Shown here piece by piece: positions 26,325 through 37,900 of a DNA stretch of 64,000 nucleotides. A program made the position numbers and the translations under genes. The DNA lies in NCBI GenBank assembly GCA_014549065.1, contig JACDOX010000038.1, positions 1-64,000 on the forward strand. The letters are read 5' to 3'. The DNA comes from Cardinalis cardinalis. Lineage: Eukaryota; Chordata; Aves; Passeriformes; Cardinalidae. The first letter of the stretch is position 1. Each line of letters opens with the position of its first letter. A model generated the notes under the pieces. It did not search any database. It worked only from the letters and a program-made list of their open reading frames with translations, and had not been told where the DNA came from.

Positions 26325-29300
26325 CATAAACAGCAAGAGGAAAGGCCTTGGAGAAGTAAAAGAAAATGCCAAAGATAACTAAAGATTGACAGTCCAAGGT
26401 GTTAGGTGGTGTGAGATCACAGAGGAGGAGCTGTTGGAAAGGTTGTCAATCTATGGCATCAACAAAAATCCTAAAGACAAATTGGCAAAGGATCCATGAT
26501 GTTCCTAGGGGTTATTAATTGTCCATGTGCAGCNACGGTTCAGATTGAATGAAATGGGAAAAAACTATTCTTATTTCTATGAAGCAAGCTTTGCAGAGCA
26601 AGGAATGAGGGTTAATAGAAGTAAAAAATTGCGGGGGTTTTGTACCAAGTTTTGGGTGCATTCCTAATAAGCACTGATTCATTTGTGTGCTCCTCTTGGA
26701 TGTGTCATTCCAAGCACACCATCAATGCAGAGTCAAATAGGGTAAACGAGAAATCCATACAAATGACAAGAGTGCTGGATACATCAAGCCCTATTGGATT
26801 CAAGTGATCTGTCTTAGCACAGAACAAAATATCTGGCAGCGCATTATGAGATTCACCATTTCAGAGATTCTTGAACAGGAATTCTGCCATTGTCTAAAAA
26901 GCTTTTTGATCCAAGATTAATTAAAACTGAAGTTGCTACAAAATAAACCTACATGCCAGAAGACACAGAAGACCTCTCTAAAAAAGGGTCAGACTGTTAC
27001 CTGCTAGAGAAATGAGAAAGAATTTGATGTGTCATAACCACTAAATGGGAGCATGTGGCAAAAGTGACCATGACATGTTTGTAAAAAGACAAACTACACC
27101 AACAAAGTTTGAAATAGAAGGCTGTGCATGAGTCTAGTTTAAAACACAGCCTGCCACTGATGAAATCACAGCATGATCAAAGGTCTGAGGGCAGGGCAAA
27201 TAGATTTTGAAAGAGAGGAAGAAAGCTGACTGGTAAAACACCTCTGCTACCCACATCTAGGTTGAATGTCTGAGATGTCCCTAGAGGTACCCCCTGAGAG
27301 AAACAGAAGATTGCACCTTCTTTTCCAGGACTCATACAATGTCAGTAATGTTGCTCTGTGTTGGCAGAACTCAGTCCTTCCTGGGATGAAATGAGGTTCT
27401 CCACCTACTGGAAACAAGCCAGNGGCCAAAGTGCACAGAAAGGACAAGTTTGGTAAACCAGGAATGGTTTGCTAATCAGAATAATGCCCTTTCCCCACTN
27501 TCTGACTTTTGTTGGCTGGACTAAAATTTTCTCTAGTAGTATTTTTTGATTACAGGCTTGATATGCTCTAAGGTGTTTNAATAAAATAACAAATGTCACC
27601 TTAACAAAGAGGAACCAGAATGTGCATCACTGAGGAGTCACTGATACTCTCATATTACAGTGAGAAAATGGAGATTTTTCAGACNCACAGGTATTTCCTT
27701 GTGTTTGAAAGCAGCAAGCTTGAGAGGCTTTCAAGGCCCCTTTGCACCTCTTCTACAGGATTAAGAAAAGCTAAGGCTTCTCCTCCTATCAGTTCTGCCT
27801 CCTGCACATCCATAGCCCCTCACTTTTATNGCTGAGTGACTGGATCACCTGTGTGCGTGGCGGATACAACTGGTCATCAGTGTGTTTGCACTGTCCCTGC
27901 TGCAGCTCTCCTTGAGCAGACACACAAACCTGCCTCCCCATCCTTGCAGCCACAAGGACACAGGAGAGTGTGGAGCTGGCTCGTGCTCCTTCTGTGCCTG
28001 TCACAAGAAGGGCGGTGCCAGGGGACTTCATGCCACGGGTCAGTTCCCTTTGTAATATTCTTCCCTTCCAGTATTTCCATTCAGGACCCTTCAGCTTTTA
28101 ACAAAGCAAAGCAGCTGAAGTAAGAACAGTACAGGAGTGCAAGCAAAATGTCTAAATCCATCCAAATAGGAAAAGCAGCTCTAACACTTACCAGCTGGTC
28201 ACATATTTACTCTGCCAGGAGGATAGATCCCATGTTACTCCCAAGGGCAAGGAATTCCCATGTAAAGCTGCCTCTAGCTGCTAACCCACTCCAAGAATTT
28301 GCTTTTGTTTTGGGATTAATTTCCAAGAGTGCCCATGTGGTTTTGTGCAACTGTTTGTTTCTAAAAACATTTAGCCTACCCTTCTGAGTTCTGCTTTTCT
28401 TCCACTGGAAGATAAAAGCCTCACAAGAGACTGAGTCCCCAGAGAAGTACTTAAAATGTGATGTAGGTGGCTAAAACATATTGTTTCATTTCAAGAAGCT
28501 CACACTGTGTTTGTGCTGTGGCACACCTTTGGAGACAACCTCAGCACGTAGCAAAGTCCCACCTGCTAGCTGCTGCACGAGCACAGATGAGAATTCATCC
28601 CTCCTGTATGAGTCCTNCTCACCAGGCATGGTGAAAAGCTGCTGGCACAGCAAGACTGCCAGAGGAGGCACAGCCCATCAGCCAGGGAAGAGGCAGGAGA
28701 GCCAACATAGGGGCCCAGAGTGGAGATCCCCTTCTCAAGCCTGCCCTGGCAGCTGCTCTGCTTTCCTGGCCTGTTGGCAGTAGGATAATCTGTGGTTATG
28801 GCATATCCACTGCCTAGCCCCTCTCAAGGACTTGTTCAACTATCACAGAAAGAGAAGTCTGAGGCCAGAGAAACCCTAGAGTAAAATGGATGGGGAAAGA
28901 GCAGATACAGGCCTCTGCTCCAGCTACCTTTCCTCCATCATGGCTTACCCAACCATGGTGTGGGTGGTCCAGCAGCAAAGGGTACCCACAGCATCTTCTC
29001 ATTACTGTCAGCAGTGATGGAATCACATCACAGACACTGGCTGTGACACACAGACATTCCAGGATTCACAGTGAAGGAGCAACAACACAGGTGCTGTTTG
29101 TGTTGTGTGCANGTACCAACAGCCAGCATGCTTTAGGGGGCTGCTTTAGGCTCATCCTTCTCATCTCAATGCACCTGGGTGATCCCTCGGAGGGGAGACC
29201 CTTCTTCTTCTGCAGCTTGTCTTTCTTGTGGCCTAAAACACACCAGCAGGGAAGGCAGTAGTTTTTCTTTCCTACCTGAGCTCTACACTACCCATAATTG

Positions 29301-32300
29301 GAAAATCCCTCATCCTACTATAGAATAATTTATGCTTTTGATTTTGCTCTTGGTAAATTTCAACCAAGTTCTTGTTGGGACACAACACTCCTACATTAAT
29401 GTCTAATCTGTACATTTACCATTCCTTGTGCTGTACTATGACAGTGGTTTTGATCTAGACGGGTGGGAATTGATGAATCTGTTCCTCTCTGAGGGATGTT
29501 TTGAGCCATGAGAACTCCAGCCAGCTGGACTGATGTGGAAANCAACTGCAAGCCTCTCAAAGGACATTGCCCAGGAACCTTGCTGTTAATAAATACCTGC
29601 CTGGCTTTCCACAAAATCTTTTACATTATATATATTTGATGTATGCAAAAAGAACAAATCCCAGGGCCTGATTAATTGCAGGGTGAGATTTGTGAGTACC
29701 TCTAATCTATAAAAAGGAAAAGCATGCAGCCTTTATGACTTCCTCTCTAGTANTAGGCTGGTTTGGAGTGTCTGTTGGCCTGTTCTTGATCATTCATCAT
29801 GCACCTGTTTATTACCTACTCTTTGGTCTGCAGCATCCCTAGTCCCACCATGCATCAGCTCCTTGCTCATGCCCTGACAGCTCCCCAGCCCCTCTTGCTT
29901 TGGATCACTTGAATTGCCCTTCACTGGACCTCTATGATTTCTGCACTCCTCATTAATTACACCCTTCCTTTCTTCCCTCCTGTGTTTATTCTTCTGTTGG
30001 TATGGGCACACCTCTGCTTGTTTTACAAGCACCTGGCAACGCATGGTGACAGGGTGCTGGAACAGCTTAGCTGGTGAGGGCTGAACAGCCGTCAAAATGC
30101 CATGTTAGTTACACAGGCACTGCTGACTGAGGAATCGGCTCAGACATCCAGTCACCCGGTACAGCACACTCACATTGCCTTTGCACTGAGCTGAGGCAGG
30201 GGAGATGGCCACAAACATCACCACACACATCTCTGGGGTGTGAGCAGAACAGCAGAAACACTGGGCAGGTGAAGAGAAAAGCTGCAGCCTCCTTCCCTAT
30301 GCGATGCACACAGAGAAGGAGACAGGGCTTGGGAGAGATGCTTGAAGCTCTTCCCAGCACCAGCAGTGACGTCATTGTCAAACTGGTTCTCAACACTGTC
30401 CACAGGCTAAGGAAGCCAGCCATGGACACTATTTCTGCACTCTTCAGCCATACTGAATNACCCTCCCTCACACGTCTGCCTGGTGGTGGGATCTGCTGTG
30501 CCATTGATGACGCCCTCCACAANCTGAATATTGAGTCTAAGTACCTACCAGGCCTCCAAAAGGGTCAGTGGCAATTCTGCTGGCTCAAACTGTGCAAGAA
30601 CACGCATGCAGAAACCATTTTACTCACCACTAACATACAGCCACCTCCCACAGTCACTGCTACCGGGCACTGAGGTGGTCACAACCTGGCATCAGAGGTG
30701 AAAAGAGGGATGTACAGAAGGACACATCTAAGTGCTTTGGGAGAGCACCCTGACAGCTCAAGCAAACACCACTTTCTGGGCATGTCTCATTTGCAGGCAA
30801 ACAAAGCATCTCCTCACTAGAAAATGTTTAACACTATAATTCACACAGCAAATATGTTAATGTGAACAGTTTCAGGGTTGGGTACATTACCTACACAGTG
30901 CATTGCCCAGCAGAGTGGGGCAGAGCACCTTTGCCANGCCCCAGCTGCTGCATTCCTCCACNCTTATGAATGGGTTAAAGTAGGCAGCTCCCCATNGCAG
31001 GGCTCAAGTAAGAAAACACNTACAACAGCCCTTTAGTCAGGCACTAAACCAAGGATTTTTGGTAATTTTGGGACAGTCATTTTCCTCCACATTGTTAACT
31101 AAAAAATATTTCTGCAAAGAATAGGTATCATCTCACAGAATAATCATCTTTTTCTGATTGCATCTCCTGAGCTCAGACATTTCCAAATGCATGTGCAGAG
31201 CTGAGTNTATGCCTGATTGCTGAGTAAAGAGCAGCATTCAGATAACTGGTGCAAGGAGCACTCTGCAGTAACAAGCAGNCAGTCTTTGGGAGATTTGGAT
31301 AGTTCAGGGTGTTTTCAATATATGGATGCTCAATTTTTTTTTGTTTTCTTGTCAGGATATTATTGCATGTGGGCCCATATAGCACACTGCATGATCACAC
31401 AATAATTTAAGCAAAGTGAATTACAGCTTTTGTTGGCAAAACAACACAAAAAAATACAAAGAGGGATATAAATATGCATGCATACATGTATGTAAAGGAG
31501 ACCTAAAATATTTGAAGACACAAGAGGAAAAAAAAAAAAGAAGTTGGTGGTTTGAAGCTGTAGTTGGGAAAAGATGAAAAAATCCATCCACACTCATTCA
31601 AAATTACAGGTAGAATTTTTAGATAAGAAGAAATTAATTATGCAAGCTGGAACTGGGCCAGGACCCTGTCCTTTTCTATACTACACAACGTTATCATGTT
31701 TGAACATGCTTGTAGCAAATTGAGTCACAGGACACAAAGCTGAGCNCAACTTTCCTCTGAGAGCAGGAACAAGCCAGCACAGCCCCCTCCGGGTCACCCT
31801 GGTCTTATTGTCATGGGACATCATGCTTTTGAATGCAATTTTTCCAGGGCCCTGCTAAATCAGCCAGGATCCAATCTCTGGCTGAACACAGCGTTCAAGT
31901 ACAAGGCACCACTGTCCTTCATGCTCTTGTAGCCATTTGTGCTAATGTTACACCAGCTGAGAAGAGGGCTCACCAGGATTTAGATACAGAAAACACTCCT
32001 GTGCAGCTNACACCAGGGAGCAATTCACAGGGACCTGTAAGCTCTCTACTTGCACAGTGCTTTATTTACAGCTCATGTGGCAGGAAATGGGGGGACAAGA
32101 GGGGAAACACAACATTGCAGCTGACTGACAACCTGAGTCTTCTTTTTCAATCCTGACTGAAAGCAGTGAGTACCTCTTACACCAACAGATCTTCCTGCAG
32201 GATCCTGTTTGCCTCTCCCAGTGAGGCTTTATCCTGTGCAAGGCACCGCAGTGATGACTTTTGCTTTAGGGTCTTCTCATAAGCCTTCCTAATTTGAGAA

Positions 32301-33450
32301 TAATGAAGACTGAAGGGTTCGCATCCCTCAGGCCAGTCAAGGAAGAGGGCAGCCCAGGATAATAGAGGTTGGGGACAACACTAATATATTTTAATTGCTT
32401 GCTAAACTTTTCCTGTTTGTCTGGTACAGAAAGGGGCCCTCTTTGCTCCATTAATTTCACTGCTGGCACGTGATGGAGTGATTTCATCCCACTCACCCTG
32501 CACTGGAGGATGTGGCAGCTGGCACAGGACCTCTACTGGGGCAAACATATTTCTGCATAGCTTGGGATTAATGTTGAAAAGACACAAACAGGAAAGTGGA
32601 AGGCAGCGCACACAGCACAGGAGGTGTTGGGAAGCCTGCCTGCTCCTGATCGGTTGAGTCCATTTGCCAGCATTTCTGAGGGACAGCCACAAGACATGGT
32701 GCACCCAGCAGGGGAGAGCTGGTCCCCAGGGCAAGTGCAGGTCCTTCTCAACTACAGCTGCACTGTCAGTGCTGGGGAGAGTGTCGGGGATTATGTCCTG
32801 AGGCATGGCAGTGTGGCTGTGCTCTGGGACACACATGTGGGGACCCTCGCTGTACTGAAGATAATGTCAGCCATTGCAATCATAACTACCTTTGATTTCA
32901 GCTACATTTTTTCCCCAAAGACATANATTTTTTTCTGACTCTGCTGCTTATTGATCTGCCATTGAGTGCAGGCTGCCAAGAGATGCCTCAGACAATAGAG
33001 TTCATTACAGTTCATTGTGCTCCCATTTTACCTCACTCAGCCCTCCCCTCTTCTGTGCCTGACATTTTCAACTACCCTGCAGCAAAGAACTTGGCCAGGA
33101 GGGAATTCCAATCCCACCTCTGTCCTCAGGGCCTGTCATTCAGGGCAACTTACCTGTAAGGGAGGCATTTACCCCCCAGTCATGTCTGCCATCTTCAATT
33201 AAACACAGGCTTTGGTTGATGTGTCCTTAGTTGTCTTCTGCTGAAGATGTCCATGGGTCCAAAGTTCCAGCAGATGTTTCCCAGACCATGAGTTGGGTGG
33301 GAGATTTCTCTGAGCCAAAAGAGATATCTCTTCGGAGAGGATGTAAATATTTTCTATAGTACATTGACTAGACAGAGTCTAGGTGCCAGTGAAAACCTAA
33401 GCACATAGCTGAGGTTTGAACCCCTAAAGCTTAGGTGGGCCCCTAAACAC
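26325..33450. other. Intergenic DNA, no gene recognised
   Basis: Nothing recognisable was found apart from the isolated CRE at 30367-30374, an A-run at about 31529-31541 and a T-run near 31332. Exons of EMP1, the expected neighbour of GRIN2B on this side in mammals, are not visible. Confidence 0.65.
30367..30374. promoter_or_regulatory. Full consensus CRE palindrome
   Basis: TGACGTCA is an exact cAMP-response element (CREB/ATF site) containing a CpG, in otherwise CpG-poor intergenic DNA. No promoter or exon is recognisable beside it, so it may be a chance match. Confidence 0.25.
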
Positions 33451-33498
33451 AGACACACAGACACACAGACACACAGACACACAGACACACAGACACAC
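33451..33498 (+). repeat. (AGACACAC)6 octanucleotide minisatellite
   Basis: Six perfect 8-bp units in 48 bases, continuing into short AC repeats on both sides. It is likely polymorphic in length. Confidence 0.95.
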
Positions 33499-36369
33499 AC
33501 ACTCCAATGCCAGTCATCTGAACAATTATAAAAGAAATGCCCTCCAAGGGCAGTTATGCCTCCTACACAGGCCTCAGGCCAGCATAGCCTATGTTTGAGA
33601 AATGCTTTCTGCCTGGAGGAAAGAGGCTTGGAGATATCCCCTGCTAGACACTGGTTGGGGTGTCAATGTTAGGGAGATGCATTCCCACCTAAGGGGTGAG
33701 GGTAGCAGATCCTGGATGGTGCAGGGAATAGCTCTTTGCTATCACTGTGTTCCTGTGCTGTTTNAAAGCTTTTCTGTAAACCTTCAAAGAGCCAAGGAGG
33801 TCAGTAAGTTCTGGTGACATCAGAATGAACCTATGCTTGTCAAACTTGAGTACCATGAGAACAATGATAATGTGATTATTTCCCTACACATTTTTACCCA
33901 CTTTTTCATACCTAGTCCCAGGTCACCAGATTGTGGCTGAGGTGAAAGTAAGAAGGAAATCTATAGGGGAAAGTTAATCAATCTCTTCCCACTTTTGGCA
34001 CATTGTTGTCCATCTGGGAGATTCAGAGAGGGAATCTGATTTTTCAGTCGCTCTCCCAGTCACTGATAGCATCTCCAGGCCTCTTAAAAATCATTTGCTT
34101 CAGCTAAACCACTGTCAGTTGAGCTATAGAAACAGTTCTGGTTGGATTTTATTTCAGTGAAATTTACAGAAGTAAAAAAACCCTGAGAAATACTTTTCTA
34201 CTGTTCAAATCCCTTCTTCATTCCCTTTTGATGATTATCTTTACTTTTCTCTCACACACTCTATTTATTTTTCTGTTTGGATTATTTGTAGTCGATTCAG
34301 AGTTTCCAAGTGTGCACCTTGGCCAAAAGGTGAGTATTTTCAAACCTGAAATTAAATTGGCAAACATTTCTATCTTCAAACCAGAACCTGTCAATTAAAA
34401 ATTACAGTAATGAAAAAAGGAGGAAATGTTTAGAATGGTATTGAAAAGGCATAAAATCTTTCTGTTCTGAAAAGATAAAAGCTCAAAACACTGAAACTTT
34501 CAAACCATTGGTTTGCCCTGCACCTCCAGCCAAGACTTTGTTCTGGCTAGCAGGTGCAATCTAGTGAAATGCCTGCCTGCCTCTGGCACATGAACCCGGG
34601 CAAAGAGCTAAAGTCTGAATAAACTATACGGTATTTCAGCTAAGAGTTGGAAGCTAACCAATTTTGGTGAAGTATCCTGTATTTGAGTGGGAATTAATGC
34701 AGCTCCATTCCAGACCCAGAAAACAGAATTTTGTTTTCTTAACAAAAAATATCAGGTGCTGGCAGAATTGGCCCGAAAATCCCATTTCATTTTTGCACTA
34801 AGCCACTGCCAAAAAAGTAATTATTACTCATCAAAATGATGTTGTTGGAACTCAGAAATATAAAGGTGAGTACCTTATATTCACACATGGTTTGAGACTG
34901 AAAACCAAAACCTCAATATTCACCTTTTTTTTGCCTTCTGGTATCATTAAGGTCACAAGTGCACCAGTGGATTTTGAGACTGGGAAGAACCACTGTCACA
35001 AGGCTATCCACACAAGCAGTAGCTGAGTCATTTCAGTGCAGCAAGCCCAGTGACTTACTGGGGGAAGGGAACGGGGCAGGTGTATCAGGGGGTGCAGCTC
35101 TGACAGTGAGGCCTGGAGCTGCACCCCTCATTGGGTCTCAGATAATGTCCCACTTCCTTTGGTGATGAACAGCAGTGCAGACATGGGTTATGACCCATTT
35201 GTCTCTCCAGCTTCATATAAAAACTGAGTATTGAGCCTGTCAGTCTCTCCTGTGCTATTATTGACTTATCTCTCATCGTTAGTACTTAACATCTATTTTC
35301 AGGATTTTCAATAAGCATGGGCTTGTGTATATGTAATCCTATTTACCTTCATGTTTACTAGCTGGAGATTTTCTTTCCCTGGTTTACAGTTTTGATCACC
35401 TTATGAATTATCTTCATTTACTAGCATTTAGTGTCAGCTGCCATAAGATTCTTGGCTGAACACTGCATTTCCTGTTCTGAATCTGACTTGGTGCATCTGA
35501 GTGTTTCTGCTGTGTTCCACACTTTTAATTGCACCCCACAGGTAGTCTAGCATCCTCTGACTAACTCAGCTAGTCCATTTTCTTTATTTTTAGCTCCCCT
35601 AAAAATAACTGACTGCCCTCTCACCATAAAAGGTGATGCATAGCTCTGTATTTCCAAAACATGTCAGTTCTTAGCATTTCTTTATAAATAACCTCTTGAG
35701 CCTTTTCTATTGTTTGGACCAGGGTAACCTCTGCAAAGATCAACTCCTTCCCTCAACTTTCCTGTAGTCTTGGGGTTGTGATTAATGACTGATTCCCAGA
35801 TTAGGTGACATCATTGAAGACTTCCGTACCATCTTTGCCACCCCTGTCTTTGCCACCCCTCTACAGTCTCAGTCTGGGCTTTGTTTTATGTAAACTGTGT
35901 GCCAAAGCCTTGTCACTTGCTGGCTGACAGGAGGNGTTCAAGATATCTCCAAAGCCTTGCAGGTTGGGTAGCAGTGATATCAGCAACTTTGTGGTGGCTT
36001 TCATCATGCAACCCCCAGAAACATTTTCAGGCAGTATAAAGGGAGATTCAACCCACTGAGACAATCTCCCATTCCTGTCTCTGCCTCAGTATTGTTCGCG
36101 TTTCATGAATATGATCAGGGTCCTTCATCCACTCACTCTCATCATCCAACCCCAAGAGTGTAGCCTCAACTCACGGATAATAGTGGGCACCACGGCAAGA
36201 GCCCCTCTCAAGTGACATTGTCATCCTAACTTCAACTCATCACCATTTCAGGCTTTTAAAACATCACTTACTCATGCAGGAAAATTCCAGGCATTCTCCA
36301 AGCTAAGAACAAAATTAATGAAGACAACAACGAAAATATTCTGATTATGGGTTCCAATTTTTTTAACCC
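33499..36369. other. Intergenic DNA next to the putative distal end of GRIN2B
   Basis: AT-rich, with a 15-bp duplication at 35833-35862. No exon or RNA gene was recognised. It could still belong to a longer GRIN2B 3' UTR if the poly(A) signal near 36391 is not the final one. Confidence 0.55.
35833..35862 (+). repeat. 15-bp tandem duplication
   Basis: Two copies of CTTTGCCACCCCTNT stand side by side, differing at the 14th base (G in the first, C in the second). Confidence 0.85.
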
Positions 36370-36390
36370 TGATATTCTGTGGTACATTTC

Positions 36391-36396
36391 TTTATT
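36391..36396 (-). terminator. Candidate distal GRIN2B poly(A) signal
   Basis: This is AATAAA on the minus strand. CA dinucleotides suitable for cleavage lie 12-25 bases beyond it, and TTTTCGTTGTTGTCTTC, a U/GU-rich downstream element, lies at about 36317-36335. It follows an AT-rich block at 36400-36860 that contains two Pumilio octamers. It would give a 3' UTR of about 19.8 kb, near the scale I recall for human GRIN2B. Confidence 0.4.
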
Positions 36397-36453
36397 TTTG
36401 AATATAAAGTGACAGAAATAATTTGTTGTTAGAAAAGAGAAAGTATCTTTGAC

Positions 36454-36461
36454 TATTTACA
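36454..36461 (-). promoter_or_regulatory. Pumilio-type element (UGUAAAUA), distal
   Basis: This minus-strand TGTAAATA lies about 60 bases upstream of the distal AATAAA at 36391-36396. A PUM-like site close to a poly(A) signal is common in long neuronal UTRs. Confidence 0.3.
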
Positions 36462-36488
36462 GGTTTTGTACATCACAAAGGTTTTCAT

Positions 36489-36540
36489 GTTTTTGTTGAT
36501 TTTTCTTCTTTTTTTTTCTTTTTTTTTTTTTTTGTTATTT
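36489..36540 (+). repeat. T-rich tract (T9 C T15)
   Basis: Nearly all T between 36489 and 36540, including a run of 15 T at 36519-36533. On the GRIN2B sense strand it is an A-rich tract about 100-140 bases upstream of the distal AATAAA. It is a likely internal-priming site for oligo-dT methods. Confidence 0.95.
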
Positions 36541-36843
36541 CTCCACATCCTTTAAACAATGCTGAACTGGAAATCTCAACAGTTCACAAAAAACCTCTTC
36601 CCCAAAAAACAAACCCCAATGAGAAACAGGAGAAATCAAAGGGGAAAAAAATTAACTCCTTTCATAGCTGTCCAGGAAATCCATTTGCTTAAATACATAT
36701 ATTTTTATATTTATAGATATTATTTTTTCAAGTTCAAACACCCAAAATTCAAGAGAGAAAGGGAAAAAAAAAACCAAAACAAGTGTCTTCCCCACCCCCC
36801 TCCAGAATCTGTTGATCCCTGCTTGTCCAAAATCAGAAAGAGT

Positions 36844-36851
36844 TATTTACA
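36844..36851 (-). promoter_or_regulatory. Pumilio-type element (UGUAAAUA), distal
   Basis: This minus-strand TGTAAATA lies about 450 bases upstream of the distal AATAAA at 36391-36396. Confidence 0.3.
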
Positions 36852-37619
36852 GAAAGAAGAACCGGAGGAGGGTGAGGGTGTAGGGGAGAGGAAAATGAGG
36901 TTGTGACAGGTGGAGAGGAGATTGTAGGATTCGGGCCTCGGAGAGGTGAGGCAAGCCTGAGTTCGACTGCACATTCCCTTAGGAAGATGCCACACTGGGA
37001 AGTGTCCCNAGTGTCCCCTTGCCCCCACGTTCGGCACAAGGGTGCTGCCTTTCTGGATCCTGTCTCAGCCCCACAGCAGGAGCTCGGTGTTTGTCGCTGT
37101 CCTTCTCCCCACACCCTCCNTTGGTCTTCCCACGCCAGCCAGCCAGCCCTGGACATCTCCAGCCAAAGGTACACCAGGAGCAGAGGGAGCGCCCTTGGGG
37201 TCTCTGCTGTGCCCAGCTGAGCCCCTTCACACAGATCCACCACTGGCAGCAACAGTTGCTGACCCTTTCCCTCCCACCGGCTCCTTTTGCTGCTCACCCA
37301 TTTCACTCCCAGTCTAAAGTCACTGAGTGCTCAACTAAACTGCGTGTTCACAGGAGCCTAACTCCAGCTCCACAGGTTCCATTACATGAGACTCATCCTG
37401 CTGCCAGCTAACCTTGGCACCCTCTCCTTCTGTTTCGTGACTGCAGGGCATTGGCAAGTAACAGGCACTATGAAAGACTTCACAGAAAATCCACCTCGGG
37501 TCCCAATTCTTCCTTCCCTCTTTACAATATTCTGACTTCAACTGCAACCTGCTGGAAAAGGTCTGCCAGCTAAGTCAAATTTTGCACGACAGAAAATGAA
37601 GTTTATGTTGCAGATGTGA

Positions 37620-37900
37620 GCCTGCAATTTCCACATGATTTGTGTGTATTATAATGTATTAATCAGGAAACACTATGTAAATGTGTGTAAATGCAGACCA
37701 CGATCTTAAATCAGTTTTGCATAATGCAAGTAAACAAATTAATCTCCCAATGTGCTTGTAAATGTTAATAAAAACTTGACATTAACCGTTAAGTTAATGT
37801 CACTAGATGATAATGTTACTGGATGAGAAAGCAGTGTTCTGTGTCATGTGTCCTTTAAATGCAAATGAGTAAAATCTACNTGTCCAAGAACCATGTTCTT
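37620..37900. promoter_or_regulatory. Candidate conserved regulatory block (homeodomain/POU/FOX-like motifs)
   Basis: This AT-rich stretch has closely packed motifs. They include ATTAATCAGG, the odd-centred palindrome TTGCATAATGCAA (37717-37729) directly abutting GTAAACA (FOX-like, 37730-37736), and AATTAATC. A perfect 10-bp hairpin lies at 37777-37802, and an exact octamer ATGCAAAT (POU) at 37859-37866. It could be an enhancer, a conserved element of the distal GRIN2B UTR, or both. Function is inferred from motif density only. Confidence 0.3.
37777..37802. repeat. Perfect inverted repeat, 10-bp stem and 6-base loop
   Basis: TGACATTAAC (37777-37786) is matched exactly by GTTAATGTCA (37793-37802), with loop CGTTAA. 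It contains two opposed TTAA/ATTA cores. It could act as a palindromic homeodomain site in DNA or as a hairpin if transcribed. Confidence 0.8.

Noticed and set aside
32402..32836. 144-codon minus-strand frame
   Set aside because: No recognised motif or domain, and other frames overlap it. Treated as chance.
33411..33432. GGTTTGAACCCC resembling the T-arm of a tRNA gene
   Set aside because: No acceptor stem, anticodon arm or A-box can be folded around it.
33451..33498. Regularly repeated units considered as a CRISPR-like array
   Set aside because: The units are 8 bp with no spacers. It is a simple minisatellite in a vertebrate genome.
1..36000. Search for EMP1 or other neighbouring gene exons downstream of GRIN2B
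   Set aside because: No sequence resembling a PMP22/EMP family protein or any other recognised protein was found on either strand.
36833..37306. 157-codon minus-strand frame with several overlapping open frames on both strands
   Set aside because: The whole GC-rich patch is low in stop codons in most frames. The protein is Pro/Ser-rich with no family resemblance and contains Ns. Better read as UTR or noncoding.
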